Part shown: positions 10,101-22,126 of the stretch, piece by piece
Numbering within the stretch: position 1 is the stretch's first letter
Layout: each line of letters opens with the position of its first letter
DNA from: Membranipora membranacea
Lineage: Eukaryota; Bryozoa; Gymnolaemata; Cheilostomatida; Membraniporidae
Assembly (NCBI GenBank): GCA_914767715.1
Contig: OU612073.1
Coordinates: forward strand, 10,912,001-10,976,000
Direction of reading: 5' to 3'
Length of the DNA stretch: 64,000 nt
Translations under genes and position numbers: made by a program
Notes under the pieces: model-generated
Database searches by the model: none
Seen by the model: the letters and a program-made list of their open reading frames with translations, nothing else
Told to the model about the DNA's origin: nothing

Positions 10101-12655
10101 CTAACTTGTCACCGGCCAAGGATTCTCCAAGCACAAATCTCCCCTAACAGGATTCAGACCGAAATGATTGACTAAGATCCTCTCACTAGTCAGGAGGGAG
10201 CCTTCTGCAAAGCCTGTGTAGAACATTGTACGATCAGATGGCGGGAAGCAGTCGCTGGCTATATAAATCTCTGCATCTGAGAACGGCTTCAGAGACTCCC
10301 AATGTAGTCGGTTGCTGTCGATGCCAGGTTTTGGAAATTGACCAAACCCCTGTGATCCGTCTACTCCCCAGTACTTGCGCACAACACAAACTGGTGGGTC
10401 ATGAGGTTTATCGCAGCCTGTGATTAAAAAACAAAATAAAAAATAGAAATAACAGCAGAACACAATTGTAAAGAGAGATCTCGACAACTAGTGTTGACAT
10501 ACCACAGTAATAACTATAGTTAAGAAGATATATACAATAAAGCCTATAAATGAAAGTTATTATGGCATTCTTATCAACGGTGACTGAGTGAATTTGGCTC
10601 GGGTTGTCTTCACATCAACAATGAGGGGGCAATTTGCTTAGCAATATGAGTTTATATTTAAACTAGCCAATAAGTGAAGGTTTAATAGCAGGTACTGATA
10701 GACATACCTAGAACCTCACAGAGCTGACGCTCCACATGTTCCACCAATGCTTCGCTTGGTACCAGGTGTTCCGGAATGTTCTCTCCAACTTCATTCGTAT
10801 ATCTAGCGTGATGTGTTCCATCTAGGTCCTGAAACACGTCTATATCTCTGAGAGTGTAGGAAGCCAAAATTGTTGCGTAGCCTCCAGTAATAGCAGCATT
10901 TCCAAAAGCTACTGTTTGGTGTATGAGCATGTTAGTGTGAATTGCTCCATTGTGAAGTCCATATTGTTCCCACCAAGCGCTAGGATATGTCATGAAAATC
11001 TTAACTGCTGGCAGTTGGTAAGTTTGGCTCCCAAGATCCTGAAATACTTCTTGTCTTGGTTTTGCACTGACCAGGTTGATTTTCTTCATTCCATTGCTCG
11101 CACAAGCAAAGACGGTTTTCGCACCTTTGAATGTCACAAGCTCTTTATTGTGCCAAGCAGAGACAATAAACTGTTGCTGATCCTGTTCCTGCTCCTCAAA
11201 CGAAGTAACATCATGTTGGAGTTTCATATCAACATTCTGTAGCCCCTTGATAGCATCAACGATTGCAGAAGTGAGGGAGTCAAAGCCGCCCACTATATTG
11301 TGCATTGCTCCTGGCTTGTAGAATTCTTTGAAGACGGCTTCGGCTGCCAAGTAGGTTGTTAACGGACATTCATCATTTAAACTTAAAAGCTCTCCTAATT
11401 TGGCCACGATAGGGTTTCCTGTAAGCTGAAGATACTCCTTGACAGTGAGTTCATTTGCCTTCTGACCAGTTTTCTTGATGATGGCTTCAGTAAAATTCCC
11501 ATTCTCTGGTATATATATATCATCTTCACAGCTGTGTGGGATAATAAAGACATTCCTAAGTAGCTACAGTGCAGTTCACTTGATTCAAACCTCTGGGGAC
11601 CACACAAAATTATTCTAATTAAGCAGAGCCTGAATTAAGTGACAGTAGAATGCATTGCGATCTGGCTGAAGGGACCGATTTTCTTTGACTGAATTAACAG
11701 GAGTTCTAAAGTTTGAATTAACCAGCATACACTGTATGTATTTGCGAAGGTACATTATTATGATGATTGTGTAGCAAGTGCGGCATGAAAGCTTTTTAAA
11801 GATACTTGAATGAATATTGTAACTTTGGGTTGTATGGTGAAAAAATCATTCGAAACCTAAAACCGACTAATCCCCAAATGGTGATTCATAAAAAAAAATT
11901 TAAGGATCAGTTCAGATCAAGTTCCTCACTATGGTAATTAATTAATTGATAAAAACAGGTACATGAATTTACAGGTTACCTACCTTGGATCTATTTAGCA
12001 AAAAAGAAAGAGTTTTATTTCTGCATTAAAAACTGTTGAAAATTATTGCTGAGCAAAGTTTCCGCTGCAATGGGTCATAGCATGACAGATAACCTACCTG
12101 TATGTGGGATCAAAGTTTGTGAAAAGATGCATGAGAGTGTCTTTGTCTTCACCAGAAATTCCAATCATATCGTAAAGCTCGCTGCCATGATCCGCCCTTT
12201 TACCTCTCCAATATATCTCTGGCAGCGTGTTTGATGGCTCATTTCTAGCGACCATCTCTTTTGTTTTAACATCGAGCTCCTCTATAAGATAACTTTCTAT
12301 CTTGTGTATTGTAGGAGATATCCTTAAATAAATCAATGTACAATGGGTTTACCAAAAGATAGAAGATTTTAGACTCAATGATAGCCTGATGCTGATAACA
12401 TTGTTGATGATAGTGGTACTTAAATGGTATCAAAAGAAATATTTTACTTCATTGATAAAAAAATGATTCTCACCGCATGGCTCCAAGGTCAGCTCTGAAA
12501 CCACCAGGCATAGTTACTGTGTGAAATCTCCCTCCATATCTATCTGTAGATTCCAGCAGAAGTATTTTCATATTTGTCTCTTTACCCAGTCTCCAGGCTG
12601 TGTATAATCCACTTATACCTCCTCCTATTATCACTACATCATAGCTCCCCTCCAT
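10101..12655 (-). CDS. LAAO1: L-amino-acid-oxidase-like FAD flavoprotein (515 aa)
   Basis: Minus strand, four exons: 12655-12474, 12322-12098, 11531-10708, 10417-10101. All introns are GT..AG and the frame stays open for 515 codons. Residues 6-16 (DVVIIGGGISG) form the Rossmann GxGxxG FAD-binding turn; E35 ends strand beta-2 and should bind the ribose. R39-YGGR-43 and DLGAMR (56-61) are the classical amine/amino-acid oxidase signature. The C-terminal FAD motif is IYIASDCFP...YTGFAEGSLLTSERIL. The order and motifs fit the aplysianin/escapin-like group, which oxidises L-amino acids (often Lys/Arg) to a keto acid, ammonia and hydrogen peroxide. No signal peptide is visible: the FAD motif starts at residue 6, and a TATA box lies only about 65 bases before the ATG, leaving no room for an upstream exon if that box is used. 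Substrate is inferred from family only. A 3' insertion of about 70 bases relative to LAAO2 changes the last residues. Confidence 0.85.
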
Positions 12656-12716
12656 TCTCTGAGATAATGAGAAACAGGTAAGAAAGTGAATGTCTTGAAC
12701 CCTGTCTGACACAGGG

Positions 12717-12723
12717 TTTTATA
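12717..12723 (-). promoter_or_regulatory. TATA box of LAAO1
   Basis: TATAAAA on the minus strand lies 62 bases upstream of the ATG at 12655. Usual TATA spacing puts the start site near 12690 and gives a leader of about 35 bases. The 7-mer is the same as in the NGN promoters. Confidence 0.5.
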
Positions 12724-12729
12724 GTCAAG

Positions 12730-15700
12730 ACTGCAGGTCTTACAGTGTGGACTATAATGTTGGCCAATTGTGGCATGTCTATTCACCTTGACTGTCTAGG
12801 GGGGACTTGGGTGCTAAGTGCCAAGAGTTTTTTGAGTCATCGAAAAATTATAGCTAGTCACATATTACTGCAATATTGCTGCTATAACTGCCATCGACAT
12901 TAATATGCCTAAGCAGCAGCAAACCTCAGGTCTAATTTCCTGTATCCAGAAGAAAGAAAGGCAGTGCTTATATCCTGAAAGGTTCCCCTTTAATCCACCA
13001 CTTTAAACAGTTCGTTTGTAGCGTTGGAGCTGATGGAAAATTAATTGCCAATTGAATTTTTGTAACTGCAAAACAAATCAAATTCTTCTTTGCTTTGAGG
13101 AAGGGATATGATTTATGAGTTTAGTCACTTTCGGTTCGGTGGCGAGTTCAAAAGTAATGAAAGAAATGTCCTTCTTTGATTGTTTTAGAGAAGAGAAAGA
13201 GCTGCCAAAATAAAATACCTTAGACATCCTGGGTGATTTAATGGAACTGAGAGACAGTTAGAAATGATGCTATTCTCTCACCTGGTTGTTATTGTCATGA
13301 ATATAAGACAGGCACCATCGAGTGATAAACAACTCCCACGACTCAAAATTCAGTTCAAAATATATAACACACATATTTTTCTGGTAAGAACTGGTGTCAG
13401 TTTTTAACTAAGAGCTATAATAATGCCGTAATTAAAAGTTTCAATAAGAGATTCTTTTCAACGATCATAACTCTCATTTAAAAAACATAATACCTTAAAA
13501 TATCCCTAACATTATAGAGAAGAGAGAAAAAGACATTTGAGAGCTGAAAATTGTTCCAATTATACGGACAAAATAGCTATTGGTGAATGATATTGTCAGA
13601 GAGAATCCCATCCTTGTTGTTGAGGCCCTGTTTATGGCAAAACAGAGGGTGGGCTGCCCCTAAAGAGGGACGCAAGTTGCCCGGAGTCCTCATACTGAGA
13701 GTGTGATACATCCTAGTAAACTAGAATGCATCCTAGAGGTGAGGCCATGGTGGACCTCCTAATCGTGAGTGTGCAGCAAGCTGCCAGAAACTGAAACAGG
13801 CACTAATCAGCCATTGGCCATGACACTTTGATCTTAGCCAATAGGCCGAGAATCCTTGTTGTTGAGGGCAATAACATCGAAGGGAGTCCAGACCAAGCCT
13901 GTAAGTTTTTACAAGGAGTACTCCCATGGATTTTAGTTGAAAAAATGTTGATTTTGATGTACTCTGACTCTTTTCACAATTGTTCAGTAACAGGTGCACA
14001 GCATATAATTCAACACTTTTTGAATGAAATTCTTTCCTGGATGATAATAGATGTCATTGAAAATGTTTCAAAATGGACAAAATGTCAACAATATGTGATT
14101 TTGATATACATCACAAAAAAAGTGATGGGTTTGGGGCAAAAGAGAAATAACTCTCATCGGCATTATGTTGCGCTAGAATTGGAGCTTTTCTTTTTCCCAA
14201 TTTTCCCAAGGTTTCTGAAAGCCTTCAACAAATCAATTAGATAAACTGTACTGTGGTTTTTTTTGATCTTGCTGGGCTGTTCCAAGCTGATTTTGAAAGA
14301 TATTAGCTAGATAAACACAGTGGTTCTAGCTTAATTTTATTGATTTATTAGTTTATTTTTCAGCGCAGACATGTTATTCTGTCCATATATGCAGAATATT
14401 GCATGATCAGAGAGATAGAGATGTCAATAAATTGAATATTTTGCGATATAAGTGTCACACTGCCAACATTATTATAATAAATGGTTCTCTTGAGAGCTTG
14501 GAGGAATGCTTTCTAAAACGGGTTTTAATATGTATTGGGCATAAAACTTCTCTTTCATCCACCTCCATATGAATTCCTGTAGGCCTTTGTGTCTGATATC
14601 CTAGTCTTCGAGATGATAACCTTGATATAGCAGTTTGATAGATATTCACAATATCCTGGTCCAACTGTTCAACATGAAGCTATCCAAAATTGCTTGACTG
14701 GCATTTTCCCAAAGTGTTGTGTTTGTGTTGTGTTCAGTGTTGGTTTAGCCCTCTCAAAACATGAGGAATTGTTGCTAGTATGAGTATAGGAAAGTGGTTC
14801 TTCAATGTAAAATGAATGCAATAATTGCATTGAATGAAGTTGCCTCTTTAGCAATATTTTGTCTACAAAAGAATAATAAAGCAAATAAAGAAATTCAACT
14901 CTCACAAACTTTGCATTCAACAAAAAAACATGTACTACCAGATGACTGTTGTTATTAGATGAACTATTATGAGCTCATCCTCCGATGTTGGCCTTCCACT
15001 TGAAAAGCAGTGAGTATACAAATCCCTTCATGAAGGACATTGCTCTATTCCAATCGAACCTGATCAACTCGGAAAACTCAAACATGCTTTGATGAATTAT
15101 GCGTGCCGGCTATCTTCAATTAAATCTCTATCGGCCAGTCTCACTGAAAGGATGGTATAGAGACATATCACGGGGTTTGCGAAGCTTCGACAAGGAAAAC
15201 TAGTGAACTCAATCAATGCAGTGGGAGGAACCAATGACAAATTTACACAGGGAGTTTACATCTCCTTCATAATTGAACAAGGTTATGTATAATATAATAT
15301 TTTATTGTCGATCCATGATAAAATTAATGCCTTATATCCAAATTGCGAGTTAAAAATCAAACTATGTGGGCAACTAAGTATTTTATTAATGTTTGAAAGG
15401 TCTATGGTCATTTACTATTGCTCGGGCTGGGAATATCAACACTTAACTTGAGTCGCTCAGGCTTTGTTGAGCTGAACACAGTCCTGAGTCCTGAAGAAAG
15501 TTGTTTTCATTTGTAATGGACATAAATTCAAGCTTTGATCAAAGCTTTGATCCAGCTTTAAAGAGCGAAATAGCAGCAAAAATACCATCTAATTGACCTA
15601 TGATGGGCCTTTTTAACTGTTAATCAAAGACAATCAAATTAAATTATTGCATCTGTTGGATGCAAAAATCTATCAAAATATTCTTATATGTTGGGTGGGA

Positions 15701-17260
15701 ATCAAAATTTGGAGTCAAAGGGTTCTCTTAAACATTTGCATATTTCTTCCACGGCATCAATGTTGGCAGTAAATCTGGGTTGCCAAGGGCAGCCATGCTC
15801 AACCTCTGCCAAATCGGCCATTTCGGCCCGAAAAAAAATTTGAGACACATTTTAACATCTTGCCGCCCAAAAATAAAAAGTGTGAAGGAAATTCCGCAGT
15901 ATTCTATCACAACTGCTATTCCAGCTCGTGCACAGATCTGTCCAATTGTTGCTCTAATGTAGTAAATGATTGTATTCATAGGTATGTAAGCAGGGAAAAG
16001 TAGGAAAAGAAAACCTAAACTTGCTGACACTGACAGATAAATCATGAACTGATTACGCTAGAAAAGTCGGAAACCCAGCACACTGCAACAACAAACTGCT
16101 ACAGCCAATCCCTTCTACTCTACGCCGATCAGCCAGACTAAAACAACGCCAGACAGACACCAAGTGTAGCTCTGCTCTGAGATCGAGCACAGTCCTAATG
16201 AAGTATAGCAATGCCGGCTGTATTAATTATAAAGAATAAACTAAAAAGTTTTTATATTTCACTTTTTATACCCAGGATGCCTCCTCTTTTTCTACAAAAA
16301 CCTATAAGGGTCGCTGCTAATTTTTAGTCTGCTACCAATGGTTAGTAATAAAGATAATAATAATAATGCATTGACACTTGTTATGTTTAGGTAATAAGGG
16401 GGTCTGTTGTCTTATTGGTAGGGCTAATGTTATAATGTTCGGAGCTCATCAACAAATGTAAAACCAAAACATGTGAGCTATCTTTCAGCACTATGGCCTT
16501 TCTCAAAACCACGCCAAAATGGGCAAGGCTCGAAAACACTGTTAACATAGAATATTTGGAGTTCGACCTTGTGAAGCTTCACTGGCGGCAAGGTCGTGGC
16601 GTCTCTTCTAAAATGGTTTCATTGCTCTGTGATGGTCATTTATGATAGAATTTGGACACAAAATTTCTTGCACAAGAACTTTTTTTGTTATTCTCTTCAT
16701 GGACAATCTTCTAAAATCACATATTTTCTTGACTGCTAATCCTCTACTTCTCTGTAAGCAGTTAACTCAAGCTCTGATTCCTACCTCCTAGGACTCTCAT
16801 GTGATATTTTCAATCACTATAAAGCTTTGCTATCAGCCAGCCATTTACCATCCTCCTCAATTAGTTCACTGAACTTTTCAATTCAAAGTATGAAACACGT
16901 AAGGGATCAGACATGATACGTTGTCCCTCGAATTCCTTATTTGACCAAAGATTCCTGTGGCCGATTGCTAGTTAGTTTTCTTCTCAAAGAGGGCTGGAAT
17001 GCATTAAAACTGCCTTAATTATCAAAAATTTGCTGGGGAGGCCCCATACCACCTAGCATGAAAGCACCCATCCCGCCTGGCCCTTTCACCTTAATACCTA
17101 TGGATACCGCCTGATATTCCAAATTCAGGATCGCAAAGCAAATTTGCCCGAAAAGTGGTGCGGCCAATGGTATGCTCCCGAACGAAAAGTGGCCAAACCT
17201 GAAAAAAGGTTGGCCACTCATGGCCTAGGGGATATATTTCAATATAAACACTAAAACAAT
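12730..17260. other. Long gene-poor stretch
   Basis: I see no exon series, RNA gene or recognisable element here. Open frames at 13733-14244, 14455-14923 and 15728-16045 have no recognisable motif, no convincing splice context and AT-driven composition. A short frame at about 16080-16250 (PSTLRRSARLKQRQ) resembles the basic C-terminus of some retroelement polyproteins but is too short to call. Confidence 0.45.
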
Positions 17261-17265
17261 CAGCA

Positions 17266-17735
17266 GGCTGCGGATACTTAGCCCCGCCCTGGGCTGCTGT
17301 CCATAATGTCTTGCAAGCTGAAGACTGTCCGTCATACAGGAGGCTGTCTTTCTAGACGTCAGCAAAGTTTCTCATTGCCCATCAGATATTTTCAAATGTA
17401 CAACAAAGGGAACCATTGGTGCCCATTCTATTGCACAACAGACAGGTCTTTAGCTACAAACCATGAGTCCGAGTCCGAGGCCTTCTCCTTCAAAATACCA
17501 ACAGCCAGTAGCATGAAACAATCTCTGTGTGTTGATGAGCATCTCATTTGTTCACTTTTGGCCATATACATTTTGTCTATGGTTCTAGACATCAAAATTT
17601 CACGTAAGTGTCAAATTGAGCTGAGAGAGAGAGAGAGAGAGAGCTAAGAGTTTTTTCCACCCTCCATGCTCAATCAAAAAATAGTGACACTTGGGTTTAT
17701 TGATCTAATGATTTTATTTGCTTCTGTCAAACTTA
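17266..17735. repeat. Diverged repeat, copy 2 (other copy 7402-7880)
   Basis: See the copy at 7402-7880 for the shared blocks. A (GA)n microsatellite sits inside this copy at 17621-17645. Confidence 0.6.
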
Positions 17736-17759
17736 ACGTTTGTGAAAGATTCCGTGACA

Positions 17760-20240
17760 AAATGCCATGGTCAAAATGCCATTGGGACAAAATGCCAGTG
17801 ACATAATGCCATGGCCATAATGCCATAGGTCATGGGTGGGCAACCTTTTCTTGAAAAAGGCCAAATTTTACGCAGGCTCAACTCAAAAGGCCGCAACATA
17901 TCTTTCAGAGATAAAATTTGATCTGGGGTAACAATTTTGACACTTCCTATTTTGTATATACTAAAACGGATTTGTGTAAAGACTGCAGTATGTTGCAAGA
18001 ACAATCAACTCAAATATCTCCTGGACTTTTGTGACGTCATTTTACCCCTGTGTTTCATGTGTATGACAAAGGGCAGGGTGGGTGTGGGAGGGGTCCCAGC
18101 AGTTTAAGTGTAAAAAAGTTAATAACGGGACAGTTGTGATGGGAGGGAAATATTTTCAAGGAGCGGAAAAAAATTTTGAAATTTTTTGCGCCCTGTTATA
18201 ATTTTCAACTTACAGTGTCCACCCTCCTGCAAGGAGGAAATTTTTTTGCAAAAGGTTGTGAAATAAAAGGCAAGATGGAGAATTATAGCCATAATGCAGG
18301 AGCACTTGTAACAAAGAGACCTTTTGATACAAATCTGCCTTTTGTCCAAATTGCTGTTTTTGTAAAAGATCCTAACTACTATTTTGTTAGAGAACTTTGT
18401 AATTTTAACATCCAAAGGTCACTGTTTTGTGTTATTTCGAAAGAAAAACAACTTGAGAAAGTCGCTGGCACCAGTACCACAGTGGCTTGGGTAGCTTTGC
18501 TGCATGCATAATACAGAATAGCCATTATTTTGAAATTTCTTGTACTTAAAGAGCGCTATGCATACTTGGTTCTCCTTATAACGAAAGAGGAATCAAAATT
18601 TATGTGTAATAACCTTTTTAGGCATAAGGCCACAATTAGGCCGCAAAAGATTACCCATTAGGCCGCACTGGCAAAAAGGCCGCAGGTTGCCCACAGCTGC
18701 CATAGGTGATAATACCACTGCACACTATATCAATGCTGAAATACCAGTTGTACAAAACGCCAGTGGTGTCAAAATACCAGTGGATTGGGCATAATACCAT
18801 TTGTGACAACATACCATATCCCAAAATACCATTGCCATAATGCCAAAATATGTAACCAAAGGAGATCAAGCCATGCTGTACTTTTTGGTTAGTTATTTTA
18901 CAGCCGCGAGTCGCTCGGTCAGATTAGGAGGTGGTTCAGCTGTTTAGATCCATCTCATTCACTGTTCAAGTATAGAAGTTTCTACATTTGATTTTTGATG
19001 ATCTCTGGGGTTTGTTGGGCCCTATGTACTGAAGGTTAGTGTGTGTTGCAGAAATTGTAGCCAAATATTGCGCCGCCAACTCTGTGTGATATGCATATTC
19101 ATTCTCCTTGGTTTGACTAAAGTTAAAATTTGGACCTGGACAGCTGCTAGATTTTTCATGACCACTGTTACCAGAGCATAATTTAGTGTCCTGCAGTACG
19201 CCGACCTGCGTGTTTCAACACTGGTGGGTTATATTGTGGCATACACATCAGTATGAGAGAATTTTGCTCTACACTACAATATTCACACATTTCGTTATAT
19301 TATTACGAAGTTTAATTTACACAAATTATGTTAGTTTTCAGTCCCGTGCGTAACAAAATAATTTTACTTTTGCCAATGATTTCAAATTTTGTGGCAAAGG
19401 TTCTGTAAAACAAGATCTTTTTTTGTATTACAGCTTAGACGCTTGTGCTATCTGAATGATTATTGTCAGATTTTTCATTGTAAATAGAATGTAATTTTGT
19501 GTCCTGCGCATATCACCCAGTCCGCTACATGTGGTTGTACATATAAAATTCTACGCATTCTTTTTAAATGGAAGCAAAAGAATCAATTTTATTGCATGTC
19601 TATTGGCTTTTACACCTTTGCGTAGAGGAAAAGAAAAAGTATGTTGAGCCCGTATATGGTCGGAAGAGATGTAAAAAACTTATCTATATCCTCGTTATCA
19701 TATACTAAATTAACAACATGATATTCAACCTTGTACGTCCTGTTTGTCACAAGCCTCTATAAGATGCATGAGTCAAGACTTGGCTTTCGAAAAAAAAGTT
19801 GGTAATAATCCAGAGGTATTCGTCATATTATTCTAGTAAATAGTTTGGAAATATTTGTTACAAGTCACTACCTCTCAGTTTGTGAACCACATCAAACCTT
19901 AGATATCATCAAAATTGAATGAAGAAACTTTATGACTTGCACAGTGAAGGGACGGCTCTAAGCAGCTGAGCCACCTCCTACTCTAACCAATATTGCTCTA
20001 ACAGAGTAACTCACAACTGTAATTCAACTAACAAACAAAAAAATATAGCGTGGCTTGAACTATTTTGGTTACATATTTGGCATTATGGCAAAATAATTTT
20101 TTGGATATGGTATGTTTTCCCAAATGGTATTATGTCCAATCTGGCGTTATATTCACTGGTCTTTTGACACAACTGGTGTTTTGTACAACTGGTATTTTAG
20201 CATTGGTATAGTGTGCAGTGGTGTTATCACCTATGGCATG
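17760..20240. repeat. Foldback element with ATACCA/TGCCAT-rich inverted arms
   Basis: The left arm (17760-17829 plus 18699-18860, split by a hAT-like insertion) is a run of AAATGCCAT-, ATACCA- and GCCAGTG-type units. The right arm (about 20068-20240) is its inverted complement: TTTGGCATTATGGCA, GGATATGGTATGTT, CAACTGGTGTTTTGTACAAC, GTGTGCAGTGGT and TTATCACCTATGGCA all match the left arm in reverse order. About 1.2 kb of unique sequence separates the arms. No transposase frame is visible. Open frames across the arms (ITYG..., VLYNWYFS) are products of the repeat. Confidence 0.65.
17830..18698. mobile_element. hAT-like nonautonomous element, 869 bp
   Basis: Flanked by a perfect 8-bp target duplication GCCATAGG (17822-17829 and 18699-18706). 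The termini are imperfect inverted repeats sharing GTGGGCAACCT (left TCATGGGTGGGCAACCT, right, reversed, AGCTGTGGGCAACCT), typical of hAT ends. It interrupts the left arm of the foldback element, so it is younger than that element. No transposase frame remains inside. Confidence 0.75.
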
Positions 20241-20735
20241 GGTGCCCAACCTTTTCTTTCACATGAGCCATTTAAAAAATCAATCACACCAAATGAGCTG
20301 ACCACGCCGCGTCACGTGTAGACAACATGGAAACAGTCAATGATATATATATATATCATATTCATTCATGTATAAGTGCTGGCAAAATTACCAAAGCAAA
20401 GTCATTGTGTGAGATAATGCGTGTAGCGCGAAAATTTTTGAGGCAATTTCTGGTCATATGAGGCGCCCTGGAGTTTTTATAAGCATTTTGGAAAATTTAG
20501 GTTGGCAAGTCTGCAAGAAGACAACTCTACACACATATATACAATGCAGGCACCCAGTACAATGAACTTGTATACACTATACATACATTTAATGCACATT
20601 GTACATGCACAAATTGAATGCATGAAATTCGCGCCAAAAGGCGCGTGAAATTTGCATATATTAAAATGAGCCACCCAAAAAGCCAAAATGAGCCGAGGTG
20701 GCTCATGAGCCATAGGTTGGGCACCTCTATTTACC
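20237..20735. mobile_element. Second hAT-like element in the right foldback arm
   Basis: The left end CATGGGTGCCCAACC and the right end, reversed, AGAGGTGCCCAACC form a terminal inverted repeat of about 14 bases. Inside the ends, ATGAGCCA / TGGCTCATGAGCC motifs also face each other. I cannot find a clean 8-bp target duplication, so the borders are approximate. It sits where the right arm would continue outward. Confidence 0.5.
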
Positions 20736-21303
20736 GCAACGATGTAAAATTTCATGATTATCATGCCAGAGAAATAGAAGAAGAAGCTTATACCATTTGT
20801 ACATGGGTATGACAAAAGCTTTTAAAAGTGAAAGTTAAGTTACCCACTCTTCCTTTCCTCGTCCTCCACCATTTAAGATTTGTTTGGTAGAAATTTTGAC
20901 TGATGTTTGGTTCATTGTACTTTCTATTCTAAGCTTTTACAGCGATATACTAAGTAAAGCGCTCATTAGGGATTCAGATAGACTTAATATACTTAGTAGC
21001 ATTATGTTTATTGGGAAACATAACCATTCTGGTTAGGAGTTATCAGATCATGCACCGAGAGGACAAATAATCATAGATAGAATCTATCAAGCCTCGAGAT
21101 ACTCATTTCCCTGCTCAAATGCTAACTTATGGCTAACAACACCACAAGAGAGGGATGACATAGAGATAATAGAACAAAGATTTGAATGCATCAAATATAT
21201 TTTACAATATTAAAATTGTACAGTAAAAAGGGAAAACAAACTTGACATTAAAAATATAACAGAAAACAGTAAACAATACAGCCTAAGTAACGAATCAGAC
21301 CAG

Positions 21304-21326
21304 GGAGGGTGGGACACCCACCCTCT
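21304..21326. terminator. G/C-rich hairpin in the NGN3 3' UTR
   Basis: GAGGGTGGG and CCCACCCTC form a perfect 9-bp stem around a 3-base loop (ACA), about 27 bases past the NGN3 stop. The orphan NGN3 tail at 9600-9925 lacks it. Confidence 0.45.
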
Positions 21327-21350
21327 CTGATCAGACAGTTAGTCCAAGAC

Positions 21351-22126
21351 TTAGTAACCAGTGTTAGATTTTTTATTGCTATTTCCAAATCCAAATTTCC
21401 TTATAAAGCTTGATCGTGAAAGCTTTGTTATGTCTAGGCCTCGTCTAATAGCTTCTGCTTTCCAATCCCAAGGTCTGGATATTCTGCCATCCTTTCCAGA
21501 GCGATTACCACCCTGTTTACTGCTGTTATTACCACCACGATTACTGCCAACTATTCCGCCTCGCTGACTACCATTAGGGGAAACAGGTGTCCGGTCTTCT
21601 GTAACAGCAATTCGTTGCCTTAATGTTGTTGTTGTTGTTGTTGTAGTTGGTGTTGTAGTTGGTGTTGTAGTTGCAGTTGTAGTTGTTGTTGTAGTAGTTG
21701 CAGGGTTACTGGGTGGTCCACCAGAGTTGTCATTTCCATTGAAGTTGCCGTTGAACCCGCCTACATTTCTGTTGCCATTATTAGATCCACCATTCCCATT
21801 ACCATTTACTCCGCCCCTGTTAAAGTTCCCATTATTAACTCCTGTATTTCCATTTCCATTGATCTGACCTACAATGAGAGATGACTATAAATAGTCAATG
21901 CTAAATGATTTCAGTTATCATTTTCTTTACCATTTTTCAATGCAAAACAAGTAAGTCCGAAAATGCAAATAAACCACGTAAAATAATTCAAAAACAAAAT
22001 TTTAATTTAATGATGTGGATGTATTTAAATGTGAAAATGAATTTCAAAATACCTACCGCTAACACCGCAGCATTGAGTACAGACAGCGATGACGACAGCA
22101 ATAGATAGAATAGACATCGACATCAT
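21351..22126 (-). CDS. NGN3: secreted Asn/Gly-rich protein with Thr-rich and basic tail (195 aa)
   Basis: Minus strand, two coding exons: 22126-22057 and 21868-21351, phase-1 intron. Exon 2 has no ATG near its start, so it appears only when joined to the signal exon. Residues 1-20 or so (MMSMSILSIAVVIAVCTQC) are a signal peptide. Next come the family's NGN/NRGG core (about 25-75), then SGGPPSNPA, a run of about 25 residues dominated by Thr with single Ala and Pro (probable O-glycosylation site), then a Gly/Asn/Ser stretch, and finally a basic segment (RPWDWKAEAIRRGL, SFIRKFGFGN) ending in NTGY. The signal exon, intron position and core DNA match NGN1 and NGN2; the tail is much longer than theirs. 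A secreted mucin-like or matrix role is likely, but the function is unknown. Confidence 0.8.

Noticed and set aside
15728-16045. Hydrophobic 105-codon ORF as a membrane protein
   Set aside because: AT-driven hydrophobicity, no splice context, no paralogue and no recognisable motif.
16080-16250. Basic peptide PSTLRRSARLKQRQ as a retroelement C-terminus
   Set aside because: Too short and isolated, with no adjoining retroelement domain.
18651-20321. Two similar ORFs (VLYNWYFS, ITYG) as a paralogous gene pair
   Set aside because: They are the inverted arms of the foldback element; no splice sites or conserved codon pattern.
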